A stretch of 64,000 nt of DNA from Cymbidium sinense (lineage: Eukaryota > Streptophyta > Magnoliopsida > Asparagales > Orchidaceae). The notes beneath the pieces were generated by a model. That model searched no databases, had not been told where the DNA came from, and was given only the letters and a program-made list of their open reading frames with translations. The DNA lies in the NCBI GenBank assembly GCA_021442155.1, contig CM038223.1, forward strand, positions 31,160,983 through 31,224,982, given 5' to 3'. Shown here one piece after another: positions 37,997 through 50,100 of this stretch. The number at the start of each line of letters is the position of its first letter. Position 1 is the stretch's first letter. Both the position numbers and the translations under genes were made by a program.

Positions 37997-40900
37997 TTAA
38001 GTTAATCATAATTAATTTGATTAAATTATTGACTTAATTAAGATTGGTTAATAGTTAATTAGTTTTTTTGTTTACTTAACCAATGATTGAATTGGGATTT
38101 TAATTAATGATAACTTTAATTCTCATGATAATTAGATAATTATCATATTAAAGATTAGTTGATTATTATTTATAATTATTTTAGCTAACTGGTTCATTTG
38201 ATTAAGATCAAGTTGATAATTAATTGGATTTTGTGTTAATTAAATTATTAACTAACTAGGTAATTGGAGTTTGATTTGATCTTGGAATTATCACAAAATA
38301 TTCTAATGAAAATTTGAACTTAATTAAGATTGATCAAGCAATTTCATTGCTTAATGATAAAAATATTAATTAAATCAATCTTAATTAGTTTAGACAAGTT
38401 TAATTACTCATTGGCTATAGTTGATCTCAAATAAACCTATTAGAGTTTAACATGGTTTATTGCATTTGAAGTGATTTAAATTAGTTAATTAGTCTTATAT
38501 GAATTAAATCTACTTTGATATAACTAGTTTTATTAATGATTGATATGTTAAATTAGTTTGATTAAATTAGATTTAAAGCTTAACTAATTCTTAATTTGAT
38601 TCAATTAAATTTAATTTTATTTTATTTAACTTAAAGTTAAGTTAATGGAGGTTTGAGTACTATTTCATTTATAATTTTAGTTTGATATTTTAAACTTATT
38701 GAGATTTAAGTTTTAATATTAGTGTTGGTCCTAATGATTTATCAAATACTAATTAAATTATTTTTAAATTTGTCAAGCTCTAAAGGGATTCAAATATTTT
38801 TTAAAGCTTTCTAATGTTGATTAAAATGTTTTGAGGTATTTCATTGATTTTCCATGTTTTTTTTATAATTTTAAATTATTTATTTTTTTAAATAAGCCAT
38901 TTCAGCTTCAAAATTTAATATCTCCCAAATCCATAAATTGTTTTGACTTGTAATTTTTATGGTAGGTATTTTTTTACCTCAATTTTATTCTCTAAAAATT
39001 TCAGGTCAATCTGATTAATATTTTTTGATTAATTAATAAAATTTTATTTTCACTAAAACATAAATTAACCTCAAAATACCTAATGAAAATTAGGGATTTT
39101 TGGTTTATTAGATTTCTCTCAAAAAGATGAATCCAATAATTTTTTATTTACAATTGTTTGATAAATATTTTATTTTTTTATGATTTTTTGAAGTTTCAGG
39201 CAATTATAAGCATTTTTTAAAACCAAAAATTTCCTAATTTTCTATTTAACCCAATCAGTGCCATGTGGCGCTTACTAGACTTTCTCTTTTGCATGTCGAA
39301 GCCTGATTGGGCCACGAGATGCTGATGAAGCATTTGAGCAGGAATATGAGATATGATTCAAACTGTCTGATCAAAGATCAAACCGTCTAATCGAAGATCA
39401 AACCGTCTAGATCTGAGATCATGATCTAATGGCTTAAATTATATACCCCTAACGTTTAAGTCTCAGCCGTCCACCACAATTAATAGGGATCAGATGACTA
39501 CTATACTTTCTTCCTGAAAATTAACGAATAGAGAGGGGCAAGCGGTATTTTTGCCGCCCCTTAGGCTCGACTTCTGCTGGTCATCATCAGAAACTCGTGC
39601 TTTTCACTCTAAAAAGGTTGGAAATTGTAAGAGCAAGAGGGTTCTAGGGAAATTTCCTAAATTTGTGTGATCTCAATTCACAAAGAATGGATACCTAGTT
39701 GGTCAGCTATAGTTTGATGAAGTTACCTCATCAGAGCTAATGTCTGTCGATCAAGTTGATCCAAGCATGCTCTTGGATGTGAGACAAAGCTTTAGAGTGA
39801 ATATGGGCTCTTACTTCCCTCTGATCATTGGGGATGTCAATCTCCGCCACCTCTCACTAGAGCTCAATATATTTTGGTTGATTTGGGGTCGGGGAAGGTG
39901 GGGGAAAGCTCAATTTCTCTCCTTAGATGATGGTGAGTGTGTAGGGAATGTTCAAAAGTGTTGAAGTAGGATAAATATGAGATTTTATGGATGGCCAACC
40001 CCCTCCCCATTAATGGAGCTTGGAGGAGGTCGACCATAGGGAACTGGAGCTTGCAAGTTGCTATCGGAGGTGGTTAATTAACTGAGGATTGTGTTCTTGG
40101 TCTCTCAAGTGTAAGAGTGGAGGAAGATATGGAGGATTAGGGATTTTGGAAGTTTGTTTAAATTTCCTTCCTTTGCATTTATCCCTCATCCCACTTGATC
40201 TCTTATCAAGCCACCAAAGTTGAAGCCTAATTCACATTTTAGGTAGATTAGCCTATTTTGGGATTATTAAAATCCAATTTGGACATTTTTATCTTGATTT
40301 TGGATTTGGGTCAACTCATGTTGACCCAAATGAGTTGGATTTGGTTTAAATAACCCAAAATCACTCATTGGATTTGGATCTAAGGTTCAATTATAACCAA
40401 TTGATCATTTCATTCCTGTGAATTTCAATAATTTAATTTGATTTAATTTTGAAAAGATTTAAGCTCATTTTAACCCACTTTGACCAAAGTGGATCTAATT
40501 GAGTTCACATGGCTAATTGGTCATGTTAGGTTTGGATTATGCTTCAATTATGTTTGAATAATTATTTATGATAATTTTATTTAATTAATTTCATTTAGTT
40601 TGGCTTAATTTTAGATTTGACCAATGTTTGACCTAAAACTTGACCAACTTTGACAAAAATTGATTAATTTGATTTATATGATTCAATTTATTAACTTATG
40701 TTTAGATTAGACTTTAATCATGTTTTATATATTATTTGAAGTGATTTAGGTTAATTAATCATGTTTAATTTGAGTAAATTTTAGATTTGACCCAAGTTTG
40801 AGCAAATTTGAATTTAAAGGGTTAATATGTGGTCATTTAGGTCAACTGATCAAATTGGTTGAATTAAATCCAAGGACTATTTAAATTATGTTTATATACA

Positions 40901-41568
40901 AATTTAGGATAGTTTTGAATATTTAATTTGAGTTAATTTTAATTTAATTTGAAATTTGGCTTACTAAAGTCTATTTGAGCCTACTTAAGCTAAGTGGCTT
41001 AATTAGACAATATTAACCTCAAATGAATTTAGTTTTGTGTTTGGGTAAATTCATGTGGTATTTTTAAGTCTTTATAGTGGCTTAATTTGACCAAATTTGA
41101 TAAGTTGCCTTCTAACCTAGTGGGACACATTGGTCAACTTTAGGTCAAATTGCTTGATTGACCACTTTGAACTTCTTTTGAATTTATTTTTGTGTTTATT
41201 TATGTTTATGTATTGATTCTATGCTTTTAGCTTGATTTAATTTGATTTAATTTTGATTTATTTAATTTCATTTGGACTTAGGTGACTTTGAGCTCAAATG
41301 AGTTAATTGAGTTAATCAACTCGATTACCTCAATCTGAGCTCAGTTGAATTTAGATTTTAATTTAAATATATATTTATTTTAGATTTCTATTAAGTTTGA
41401 AATCGATTTAGATTCACCCAATCCGATTGGGTTAGTTAAGTACTAGAAAGGTTCACTATGATGATTTATGGCTTTTATTTTAGGGTATTTGAATTCAATT
41501 TAATTTTTTCAAATTTAGTATTTGATTCAATTTATTATTTTATTTCAGTTTGTTTATCTAGCCACTAA

Positions 41569-42139
41569 GGGGCTGTTTGGTTGCCTACTTTTAGAGTGTA
41601 AAGTAAACTGAATGCAATGTAAAAGGAATGCAATGTATTTGGATTAATTTACTTGTTTGGTTGAAAACTCTATAAATACATGAATTTCTTTTTTCTTGTT
41701 TGGCAAAACAAATATAATGTAAAATATTTTTGAGATTATCGATGGCGGTGGTGTCCAACAACCAGCAGCGGTAACGACTAGCGGTGGCGCGGGTGCCGAC
41801 TGGCAAAGAACCGGATGATCTGGCTACGGTACGTCGGCCGGGCGGCGGGCGGCCAACGGCGTGGTCGGTAGAAGTGGACCATCGACCGACCGGTGGTTCG
41901 ATGGTGGCAGGCAGCGACTACGGTGGAAGCGGTGGTGAACACTTCACACTGGCCGGTGTATTTGGAATTCACCCAAATCAGGCGAATTCCAAATACACCC
42001 AAAATGACCATTTTAATGCATTTAAAATACACTACAAATGCATTGAAATTTTACTTTGCACCATACCAAACACTAAAAAAATTAAATTCCCAGCATTTTG
42101 TTTACTTTACACTCTAAATGTAGGCAACCAAATAGGCCC
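41569..42139. mobile_element. Tourist/Harbinger-like MITE 2 with GC-rich core in LTR copy G
   Basis: The terminal inverted repeats extend about 40 bases with only three mismatches (left starts GGGGCTGTTTGGTTGCC, right GGGCCTATTTGGTTGCC on the opposite strand). TAA flanks each end. Removing the element and one TAA restores CACTAAGTATAGTGTC, which matches copy C near 27045, so the boundary is exact. The core (about 41740-41960) is strongly GC- and CpG-rich, unlike anything else in the window. It holds a perfect 16-base inverted repeat at 41955-41970 and 41984-41999. Overlapping frames on both strands (up to 126 residues at 41784-42164) run through the terminal repeats and are not genes. No transposase is present. 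Confidence 0.9.
41955..41999. repeat. Perfect 16-bp inverted repeat in MITE 2
   Basis: GGTGTATTTGGAATTC and its exact reverse complement are separated by 13 bases, giving a strong potential hairpin at the edge of the GC-rich core. Confidence 0.95.
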
Positions 42140-42225
42140 TAAGTATAGTGTCTTAAGTGTTTAATTAGGAAGCTCTTAATTTAAGATTAAAGGATCCTAA
42201 ATTCTAAGATTATGAATGATACTAA

Positions 42226-42242
42226 CCTCATCTAAAATGAGG
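42226..42242 (+). other. 3'-terminal hairpin of LTR copy G
   Basis: CCTCAT pairs with ATGAGG across a five-base CTAAA loop; TCAACA follows and ends the repeat at 42248. Confidence 0.75.
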
Positions 42243-42248
42243 TCAACA

Positions 42249-43800
42249 CTGAACTTTTACCAAAAAGATAATATTGATAATCTTGTTTTAATTCATTTAT
42301 TGAGCACTAGGGTGTGACATCTAAAATTATCTCTCCAATGGTCCACCACTGGAAGGTCTAGATCAATTTGGGTACTTCAAGAATCCCAAGTCATTAAAGA
42401 TGAGACAAATTAATATGAGTAAGCTCAATCAGATGACAAAAAGGTTGAATCACCTACATCAATTGGAAGTGCCAATCTAAAACAAGTTAGCCAATGACTG
42501 ATGATGTGGGTAATTAGCCCTTTTGGGAAGATGATGACTTTTTTATTGATGAAGAACAACAAGCATCTGATTTCCAAAATAATGAAAATATCAATTGCAT
42601 GAAAGTTGAGGTTATTCTCATGGTTGATTCACATTTACAAAATAAGAATGTAGTACATGAACAATAAAATAAGGAATGACATCAGGAGGGCCCAAGTTAC
42701 CAAATGCCTAAAAGCAACTCGAGTAGAAATTGAAGAAACTGAAGAATTAATTGATGTTGTGACAAAGTTACAATGACATATGGGTCCTCAACTCCAAAGA
42801 AGAGATCAAGAAATCAACTAACTCAACAATCATCTTAATTAGATGAATGAGCTAATGAAAGAGTTCTTTGATGAGCTTAACTCAATAACAACTATAATGT
42901 AGCAAGTGCCTCCAAGAAACCCACTAGGGATGATCAATCCAACAACTAAAACTAAGGGCATGCATAATGCATCACCCAACTTGCCAATAGCTTTGATGCA
43001 AACATAGGAATCTCTAGGAGAAGTTACATTAAGTGCTCAAAAGAGGCTAATGTCATTACAAAATTTCAAGTAGATGATCTTATCAACAACAACAACAAAT
43101 CAATGTGGTTATCTCTTTAGAGATTGATGAATAATTAGTTGGAAAAGGTTGACCAAACCAAACTGAATATGACCAAATGCAATATCCTAAAAGGTATATT
43201 ATGCCAAAATTCAACACCCTTTTAGGAATAAAAAATTGATGATAACTCCTAGCTCAGTTCAAAGCTACTTATGGGAATACCTAAGGAAATGATGCCTTAT
43301 GACTTCAATAATTTGTTAGTAGTCTTACTAACATAGCCTTTGAATAGTATGATGAGTTACCCAATGACTCAATAAAAAAAATTTTGAATTAGAAACACTC
43401 TTCATTTAGAGATTTACAAAAGAAACCAAGAAAGTGATGATTGCAGATCTTGCCTTGGAGAAAAGAAGAAAAGATGAGTGTCATAAAATATATCACGAGA
43501 TGGAGAAAAATGAGCATGAAATGTGACCAACAACTTACAAGAAAGCATGTAGTATAATTCTTAATGGAGAACATTGATGATCAAATGGCTTTATATTTAG
43601 CCATGGCCATGATTAATATAATTCAAGAATTGCTGGATCGTGTAGCTAAGTTTCAGAGGCTGCCTAAGCAAGAAGGCCTTAATAACGGCTATAATAATTA
43701 TTCCTTTAGGAAAGGAAAGCAACTTAAATCATATGATTTAAAGAAAAGTGATGTGAATACAACATTCACATTTATAGTTGATAAAAAATAAAATGGATGT
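42249..43800 (+). pseudogene. Tat-type gag remnant (element 1)
   Basis: Broken plus-strand frames match the gag of Tat gypsy elements. The clearest part is about 43255-43400: FKATYGNT, then FVSSLTNIAFEWYDELPNDS, the conserved capsid core. It is followed by ADLALEKRR and, at 43564-43791, a frame with QELLDRVAKFQ. Gag would assemble the particle in the cytoplasm. Many stops and several shifts interrupt it. The start codon cannot be placed. No primer-binding site is recognisable in the bases just after copy G. Confidence 0.75.
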
Positions 43801-45010
43801 GCAATGACCTCGTGATAAGCATCAAAGCCAACGAAGGATAAGAAAAAAGGTCCTACTCTAAAAAAAGACTAAATAGTATTCATTCAAAAGAGAATGTATT
43901 GCTAAAATTTCAAGCATGCCCTAAAGTTAGGATTACAATTACCAGAGTCACATTGACCTGACTAACCAGACAAAGTCAGCAATCCCAACTACTACCCATA
44001 CCATATATTTAGAAGTCACACAATTGAGGATTATTTTATCTTCGAAGATTGGGTAGAAAGAAGTTATCAAAATGGTGATCTCAACCTATCTGATAGCATA
44101 TTGTCATATCCTAAAATGGAGAAAGTGAAAGTTATCACAATACCCCTTAATCAAAATATAAAAGACAAAGATGTTGAGCTAATTAGAGCTCAGAATACAA
44201 ATAATGATAAAGGTAAAGCTCCATAAGTAGAAGAAGAAAGTGGTTGGGAGACCTTTATCTCAAAGAAGACTAAACAAATGATCAACATCTTTTTAGCCAT
44301 AGAAGGTATTCATTGGAAGAATTCTTTAAAACCTAAAATCTAGAAATGCTCCTGCTCAACAGGGGATATTTTTTATATAATTCAAATATTTAGGCTAAAA
44401 TCAATCAGTACTCTTTGTCAAAGTCTTATAAATCAAAGAAAAGGAAATCTCAAAAACCAAAATTTGAAATACAAAAAATGATCCACTCTTTGGAGGAGTA
44501 TGAGCAACCTCCCTGAAGTCCAATTAAGTTGGAGGAATATATGCTCCACTTATAACTTGACATGAAAAATCCTAAAGAAGAGATTTCAAAAGAAACATGT
44601 CAAGTCATAAAGATATGTAAAAATTATGATAAAGATAATCTTCAACTTTCAAGAGAGACATGCTCTTGACATGCTACATGATTGCAACATCAACTAACTC
44701 TAAGGAAAAGCTATGCTTTCTCAAAGAAAAGCCTATCAAAAAGAAGATTAAATCTGCTCAAAGAATCTATGTTCTAAACTAGACAGTAGTTCTAAGAGTT
44801 ATGAAAGCTCTAAAAACTTTAAAAATGCACAGAGTTCAAATACTTTTTTTGATAAAGAAGATTTCATAGATGAAGTAACTCAAATCTAGTTAAGGAGTGG
44901 AAAGAGAATTTCTCCACCACTATAGAGGAAAGCTAGGGTCAAAGGTAAAGAAATTCAAATTGATGAAGTTATCTTAGCCCCACCACCAGCTAAACCTCTA
45001 AAGGCCACCA
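43801..45010 (+). pseudogene. Gag-protease linker of element 1
   Basis: Decayed frames keep pieces known from the spacer between gag and protease in Tat elements: HTIEDYFIFEDWVE near 44010-44055 and GWETFISKKTKQ near 44240-44280. The first echoes the usual zinc-knuckle-like H-x-x-x-D-C region, with Tyr where Cys is normally found. No further enzyme is encoded. Confidence 0.6.
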
Positions 45011-45600
45011 TAACGCTAGTGGACTATAATATTTTGGCTCATTTACACAAGTTACCAGCTTTATTAAGTGTCTACAATGCTCTCATGTTATCTAAAAATA
45101 TATGTGAAATATTAATTAAAGCCTTGCAAAATCCAAAACAATTTGAAGGCTTCTTTGCAGAAGAGATGATGAAAGAAGACTTAACCTCTCAAAAGTCACC
45201 AACCATCACATTCAGTGATAATGACCTATTGTTAGAGAAATTCGAACATAATTACCCCCTTTATGTCACAGCCAAAAGCAATTTTACTTGAATCAAAAGA
45301 ATATTGACCAACCCAGGTGCTTCAGTCAATCTCATAATAGCTACGACACTTAAAACACTAGATTTAGATGCTCATTATCGGATAAAAGTACATTATTCCT
45401 ACAAAGATTCTATGAACAAGGGTAATAAACTTTATGATCTTTTATTCTACTTATACGCTTTGGGAAACTTTATACAGAAGCTAAATTCCATGTGATTGAA
45501 GCCAATGTTTCATTCAAAGCACTCCTTAGTAAGTCCTGGATTCATAATGTGGCATAGTGCCTTCAACTCTCCATCTATGTATAAAATACATTCAAAATAG
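45011..45600 (+). pseudogene. Aspartic protease of element 1, active site changed
   Basis: The frame at 45019-45291 begins with the Tat-specific lead-in YNILAHLHKLPALLSVYNAL, then HNYPLYV. The next frame (45304-45495) holds the active-site region as LTNPGASVNLI. The catalytic Asp of the D-x-G-A/S motif is Asn here, so the protease would be dead. The post-protease segment SFKALLSKSWIH follows near 45510-45545. A stop and a short gap separate the two frames. Confidence 0.8.
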
Positions 45601-46559
45601 TGAATAGTTTCAAATTATTGGTGATATGAATCCTTACTTGATACATGAAATCAAGATCTATGATGATATTAAGTATTCCATTCCTAAGAAAGTAGATGAA
45701 GTCAACTCTCAAAAGCAAGTGACTCCACCTATTAAGATAATGTTTAAAGGTGAAAATTCGAAAGACAAAGGCACTAACGAATCAAAACAACCTAAAGTAA
45801 TTTACCATCTTTGCAGTAATACTAAGGATAATGAAAAAAAGTTGTTACTTTATCAACTTAAGAAAGCCTCAGATAGTCAAAAGAAAGAAAGAGCTAGTAC
45901 TGGTGATATAACAAAATAATTAGAGATAACTCATGTTTCTCTAATAAGGGTATCCAAATATCAAATCTCTAACAAGGCTATGAAAATAATTACAGTGCTG
46001 AAGGAACATATAAAAGCCTTAAAGGCTTCAATAAAAGAGGAAATATAACAATTAAAAACTTTCTATGTCCCTCCTAGAAGAGGTTATGATGAATGTGGGA
46101 TCCTTTTATACAAATAAGAGAGTAAGCCACAAATCCTACCCAAGAACTATTTGAAAAGGATGATTTTAAGGAAGAAGCTATTTCTATAATAATTTTTCAA
46201 TACTTTTCATTAGCTCTAAAGAAACTGGTTAAAGATAATGTTCATCCTATACAATCAAATATTCATGCCTGATTATTTAAGTGGCTCTACCCAAAATTCC
46301 ATAGGATGTGGGAAGTTCACCACATGGAAATTGGGATATATTATTTTAGCATTTCTCTCAATGAGCTTGTGCTATATCGTATCCAAAAAAAGTTTCTTTT
46401 GAAGCTACAAATGAACAAAGGGATGTTTCACATAAAAATGAGAATGTACCCAAAGAAGAATTAATAATTGACCTTAAAGAAGCATCAATAAAATTTGAAG
46501 AAGGAAATTAAGCTACTATTAATGAACTCCAAGAAATCAACCTAGGTATTGAAGAAGAG
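45601..46559 (+). pseudogene. Protease-RT linker of element 1
   Basis: The open frame 45626-45919 starts with HEIKIYDDIKYSIP, the counterpart of the segment after the protease, and continues as a charged, lysine-rich linker. Near 46055-46110 a FYVPPRRGYDECGILLYK piece matches the conserved proline-rich block ahead of RT. Frames are interrupted by several stops. Confidence 0.6.
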
Positions 46560-46840
46560 CCTAAGCTAATCTTTTTTAGTGCTAACCTCACATCAGAAAA
46601 ATTAAGAGAATTAAAAGCACTACTTTGCAAATATAAAGACTATTTTGCATGAAACTATAGTGAAATATCAGGCTTATCACCTGACATTAATGTACATAAA
46701 CTTACCATTAAACCTGATATATTACATGTAAAGCAAGAACCAAGAAGAATGCAATTATAAATTAAAGAGCAAGTAATCGCTGAAATAAAGAAGCTTACTA
46801 AGGTAGAGTTTATCCTCGAAGAGAAATAGTTTTGATTATT
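46560..46840 (+). pseudogene. Reverse transcriptase N-terminal part of element 1
   Basis: The frame reads KALLCKYKDYFA, EISGLSPDI, then KQEPRRMQ and IAEIKKLTKVEFI, which is the start of gypsy RT up to the finger region. A stop codon and then unrelated DNA follow. The remaining RT resumes at about 52890 with IANIIPIKKKNGK. The break therefore falls inside one short loop of RT, and the insertion of E and its flank explains it. Confidence 0.8.
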
Positions 46841-47149
46841 CAAAAAAGATTTTTTAGGTTTTTTTTTTGTCAGAATGCTTTTTTAACTAAGGATTTATCA
46901 ACAGATAATTTTCCACGTAAATCCATTAATAATCAAATATTTCAACAAAAAATGTGTTATTTTAGATGAATTTTTTTGCTAAAAATTGGGTATTTTTCTA
47001 CAATATCACTAGGGCTAAATCCACATGTTTGAACCATAATTTCTTATATGCATTGTACATTTATTCCTACTAATTCCTATTTTATTGGTTTAGCTAGAAT
47101 TATTATTTTATTTGAAAATGTCATTTGTAGTAGAATTAGCTTAGGACCC
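46841..47149. other. Filler between the RT break and LTR copy E
   Basis: About 300 bases with no match to RT or to the long repeat. On the minus strand it would follow directly after the end of copy E, so it could be the first bases of E's internal region or a separate small insertion. It has AT-rich short inverted motifs but no clear terminal repeats. Confidence 0.4.
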
Positions 47150-50100
47150 GTTGACCTCACTTTTGGAGTGAGGATTAATCATTCCCATCTTAGATCTAGG
47201 AACCTTCTAGACACTAAGATTTTCTTAGTGATAGGACACTTCTAGTGATTAAGGGAACACTAAAACTAAGCCTAAAAACTTATAGGGTATAACCTTAAGT
47301 CTAGAGTTTACCTTAGGTCTAATAGGTTTTACCTATCCTAAGGCCAGAACCAAAACTCATGCCCATTCACACATCTAAATTTAAAATCATGTAGATGGAA
47401 TTAAACCAACCCCAACCTATTCAATCAGTCTTAATTGACTTTTATTTTCTAATTCAAGCTCCAAGCCAAATTAACTTGAATCTTAACTCAAGTTAGCTCC
47501 ACTATAATACTATAACTCAATTCAAACCCATGTAAATAAACTAAATCCAATTTGATTTTCTCAATCACTCTAACTATTCAATGGATCATTTTTAATTACC
47601 CAAACACTTGCAATCAAGCCAATTGAATCAAATGAATGTGATCAACCTAAGCAAGCCCATTTAACCTAAAGGGTTCAAATGAGTTAAAACTTGATTAAGC
47701 CCAAATAAATTGCAATCAAAGCCACAAATCAATCTCAAATTTATCATTTAACACATCCCAGCCATCCATAACCCCAATTGGTCCAAGTTGGCTTGACCAA
47801 GTCACTTAACCCAAAGTGACCTAAAAGGGGTAATTAAACCAAATTCCAATTAAACTCCCATTGGATCAAATCAAACCATTCATTCCCTTCATTAATAATT
47901 ATAGGTTAGTATTGAATACTCCACTACAATCAATTATACCTAATTAAGTCAATTTGACCCTGTGACCCAAATTAATCTAATTTGACTTAAAGGGTCAAAT
48001 TGATGTTTGGTCCACAGACTGATCAGTTGGGAGGTAGCTTGAGATCTTCTTAGTAGAGCTTCATCTACCCAAGATGAAGCTACCTCTATTGGCAAACCAC
48101 CAGTATATAGCTCCAATGAGGTAAAAATTCAGCAACCATAGTCTCGGCCTCTAGGTGTTGATATTTTTTTGAAGTGAATCATGTTTTCATGAAATCTCCA
48201 TCATAGGATCACCCTAGATTTATTCCCTGATAATTTTGGAGTCATTTTCACCATTGAATGAGATCTGGTAAGCTCAAATTGAGTTGCGAAAGGCTGATGG
48301 TGTTCATCTTCTAACACTTGCGGGATGACAGATCATCAACCGTCCATTCCGCATGATTAGAACGGATGACCGTGATTAATGTTAGAAATTCTAATTTAAT
48401 CTTTTTGAAATCACAAGATTAATCTCGACCATCCGATTTGAGATTAGATGGCCAACATGAAACCGTGTTCACTACCACTGAGTCAACTGTCGTGTTATAC
48501 TATTTAAGTGGCCAATGTCGTGGTACCACGTAAAAACCATGTCTACATCCGCATGGCGCTTATGGTTTAAATTATTAATTAAGGTTTAAAAATGTAATTA
48601 AATTTCCAGAACTTCAAAAAAATCATAATGAATTGTAGAAAATTCAAAAAAAAAAAAAAACAAATAACCCATTTTGGAAATGGTTGATAGAGAAGAATTT
48701 AAAAAAATAAAATAAAATCTCTAATTAATACCCAATGAACAGTGCTTAATTAAAGTTTAAAGCTCAGGATAATTACCTTGATTAAGGCCAATTTTCATAT
48801 CTAATTAATTGCAAATTTGGTGAGATGATTCAATGGGATGTCCTCTACCTCCTATAATTTTCTTGGAATTATTTATCATGTAATTTAAAGAATTTAGAAT
48901 TTCAATCATAATTACCATCTTTAATTTATTAAATGATTATTAAATTGATGAATAGTAAAAAAGTTTAAAAAATTACTGTTAATTAATCAATGTGAATAGT
49001 GGAGATAATGAGGAGAAATAATTAAGCCCCCTTTCTTAACTATTTTTCCAAGTATATTTACTTAAGAGGGTTAATAAACATGTTTACTAATTAGAGAATA
49101 ATTAGGAAAATTAATAATTGGTTCAAGTAAGTTAAATATAATCCATTAATTTCCTCTTTATGTGTTTAATAACATAAATTCATTTAAGAAATTATGATTA
49201 TCCCATTAGTGGGATAGAGTATTTAGCTTAGATTATTTTCTTCTTTAATCTAATTAACTCTTAAGCATGATCTTAATTGTCTTAGACTCCTTTAGGTGCA
49301 TTGCAAATTTTATTTTTCTAAATGTATATCATTGAAGGTTCATGATCAAGTGGTTAATTAAATTAAAAAAGTTTAAGGAAGGGAAATTAAGTTGATATAC
49401 TTAATGGCTTGAACCTAATAAACTCATAAAATTCATTTAATTTCCTTCTTTAAATATATTAAATTACCAACATGGGATAGAGTAAATACTAAATATCATT
49501 TCTTCTCTTTAGGTTTTAACAACTTAAATATCAAAATTAAATCCTATAAGAACTTTGGTTAGTGCTAAGGAGTATTTATTTGACTTGATTGTCCTAAAAA
49601 ACTTAATGTGTTGAATAAATGTTATTATATAGATGTTTGTGCCATTTGTTTCATTTGTTTATGTTTAAAAAAAGAGAATTAAATGAATATGATTGCACTT
49701 AAGATTGCATGTGTTGAATAAATGTTATTATATAGTGTGGCTATTTTCACTAATAAATTTTAAATTATTTTTGAAGCTATAAGCTAATAATGAATAAAAA
49801 TGTGTGAAGTTTAAGTTAATGTTGGCAATAAATGATTAAAAAAATTTTATTTAGTTATAATTTAAAGATAGTACATGATTATTTTATCTTTATGTTTCAT
49901 GTGCATGTTTACATATATTTGAGTTGACAAGTATATAGTATAGACATCCCAAAAATATGAGGCTTTAAGTAACTCCAAGAAGGTCTTAAATAACCTCACA
50001 TTTCTAGTTTAACAATGACACGTGCTTGCTTAATCTTATCTATGTGTATAAATGGGCTACTATTCAGTATAAAACTTTTACTTTTCATGCCATTAAACTT

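Larger units (their letters stand above)
32052..42248 (+). mobile_element. LTR copy G, complete and expanded (10.2 kb with insertions)
   Basis: It starts TGGGAATTTTATTTGGAACACC and ends GGTCAACA. Landmarks are island I (32780-32830), island II (33461-33540), CATCCAGACTAG near 33970, a TTGATTAATT-rich filler from about 34140 to 39240, island IV (39250-39330), the GAGCTAATGTCTGTCGATC segment near 39736, GGTCAA-type motifs at about 40310-41170, a CACTAAGTATAGTG landmark split by a MITE, and the terminal hairpin (42226-42242). Two MITEs (37746-37996, 41569-42139) account for 0.8 kb. The AT filler is roughly twice that of copy C. Tat gag begins right after it, so it is placed as the 5' LTR of element 1. 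However, its sequence is clearly different from F, the copy on the other side of pol. Confidence 0.75.

Noticed and set aside
39740..39964. 74-residue frame in LTR G
   Set aside because: It spans a conserved leader-like segment of the LTR, but no such frame exists in A, E or F.
41591..42164. Overlapping open frames on both strands, up to 126 residues
   Set aside because: All lie inside or across the ends of MITE 2. The GC-rich core simply lacks stops; no domain is recognisable.
42249..42270. Primer-binding site after LTR G
   Set aside because: The bases after GGTCAACA do not resemble a tRNA 3' end complement that I can recognise.
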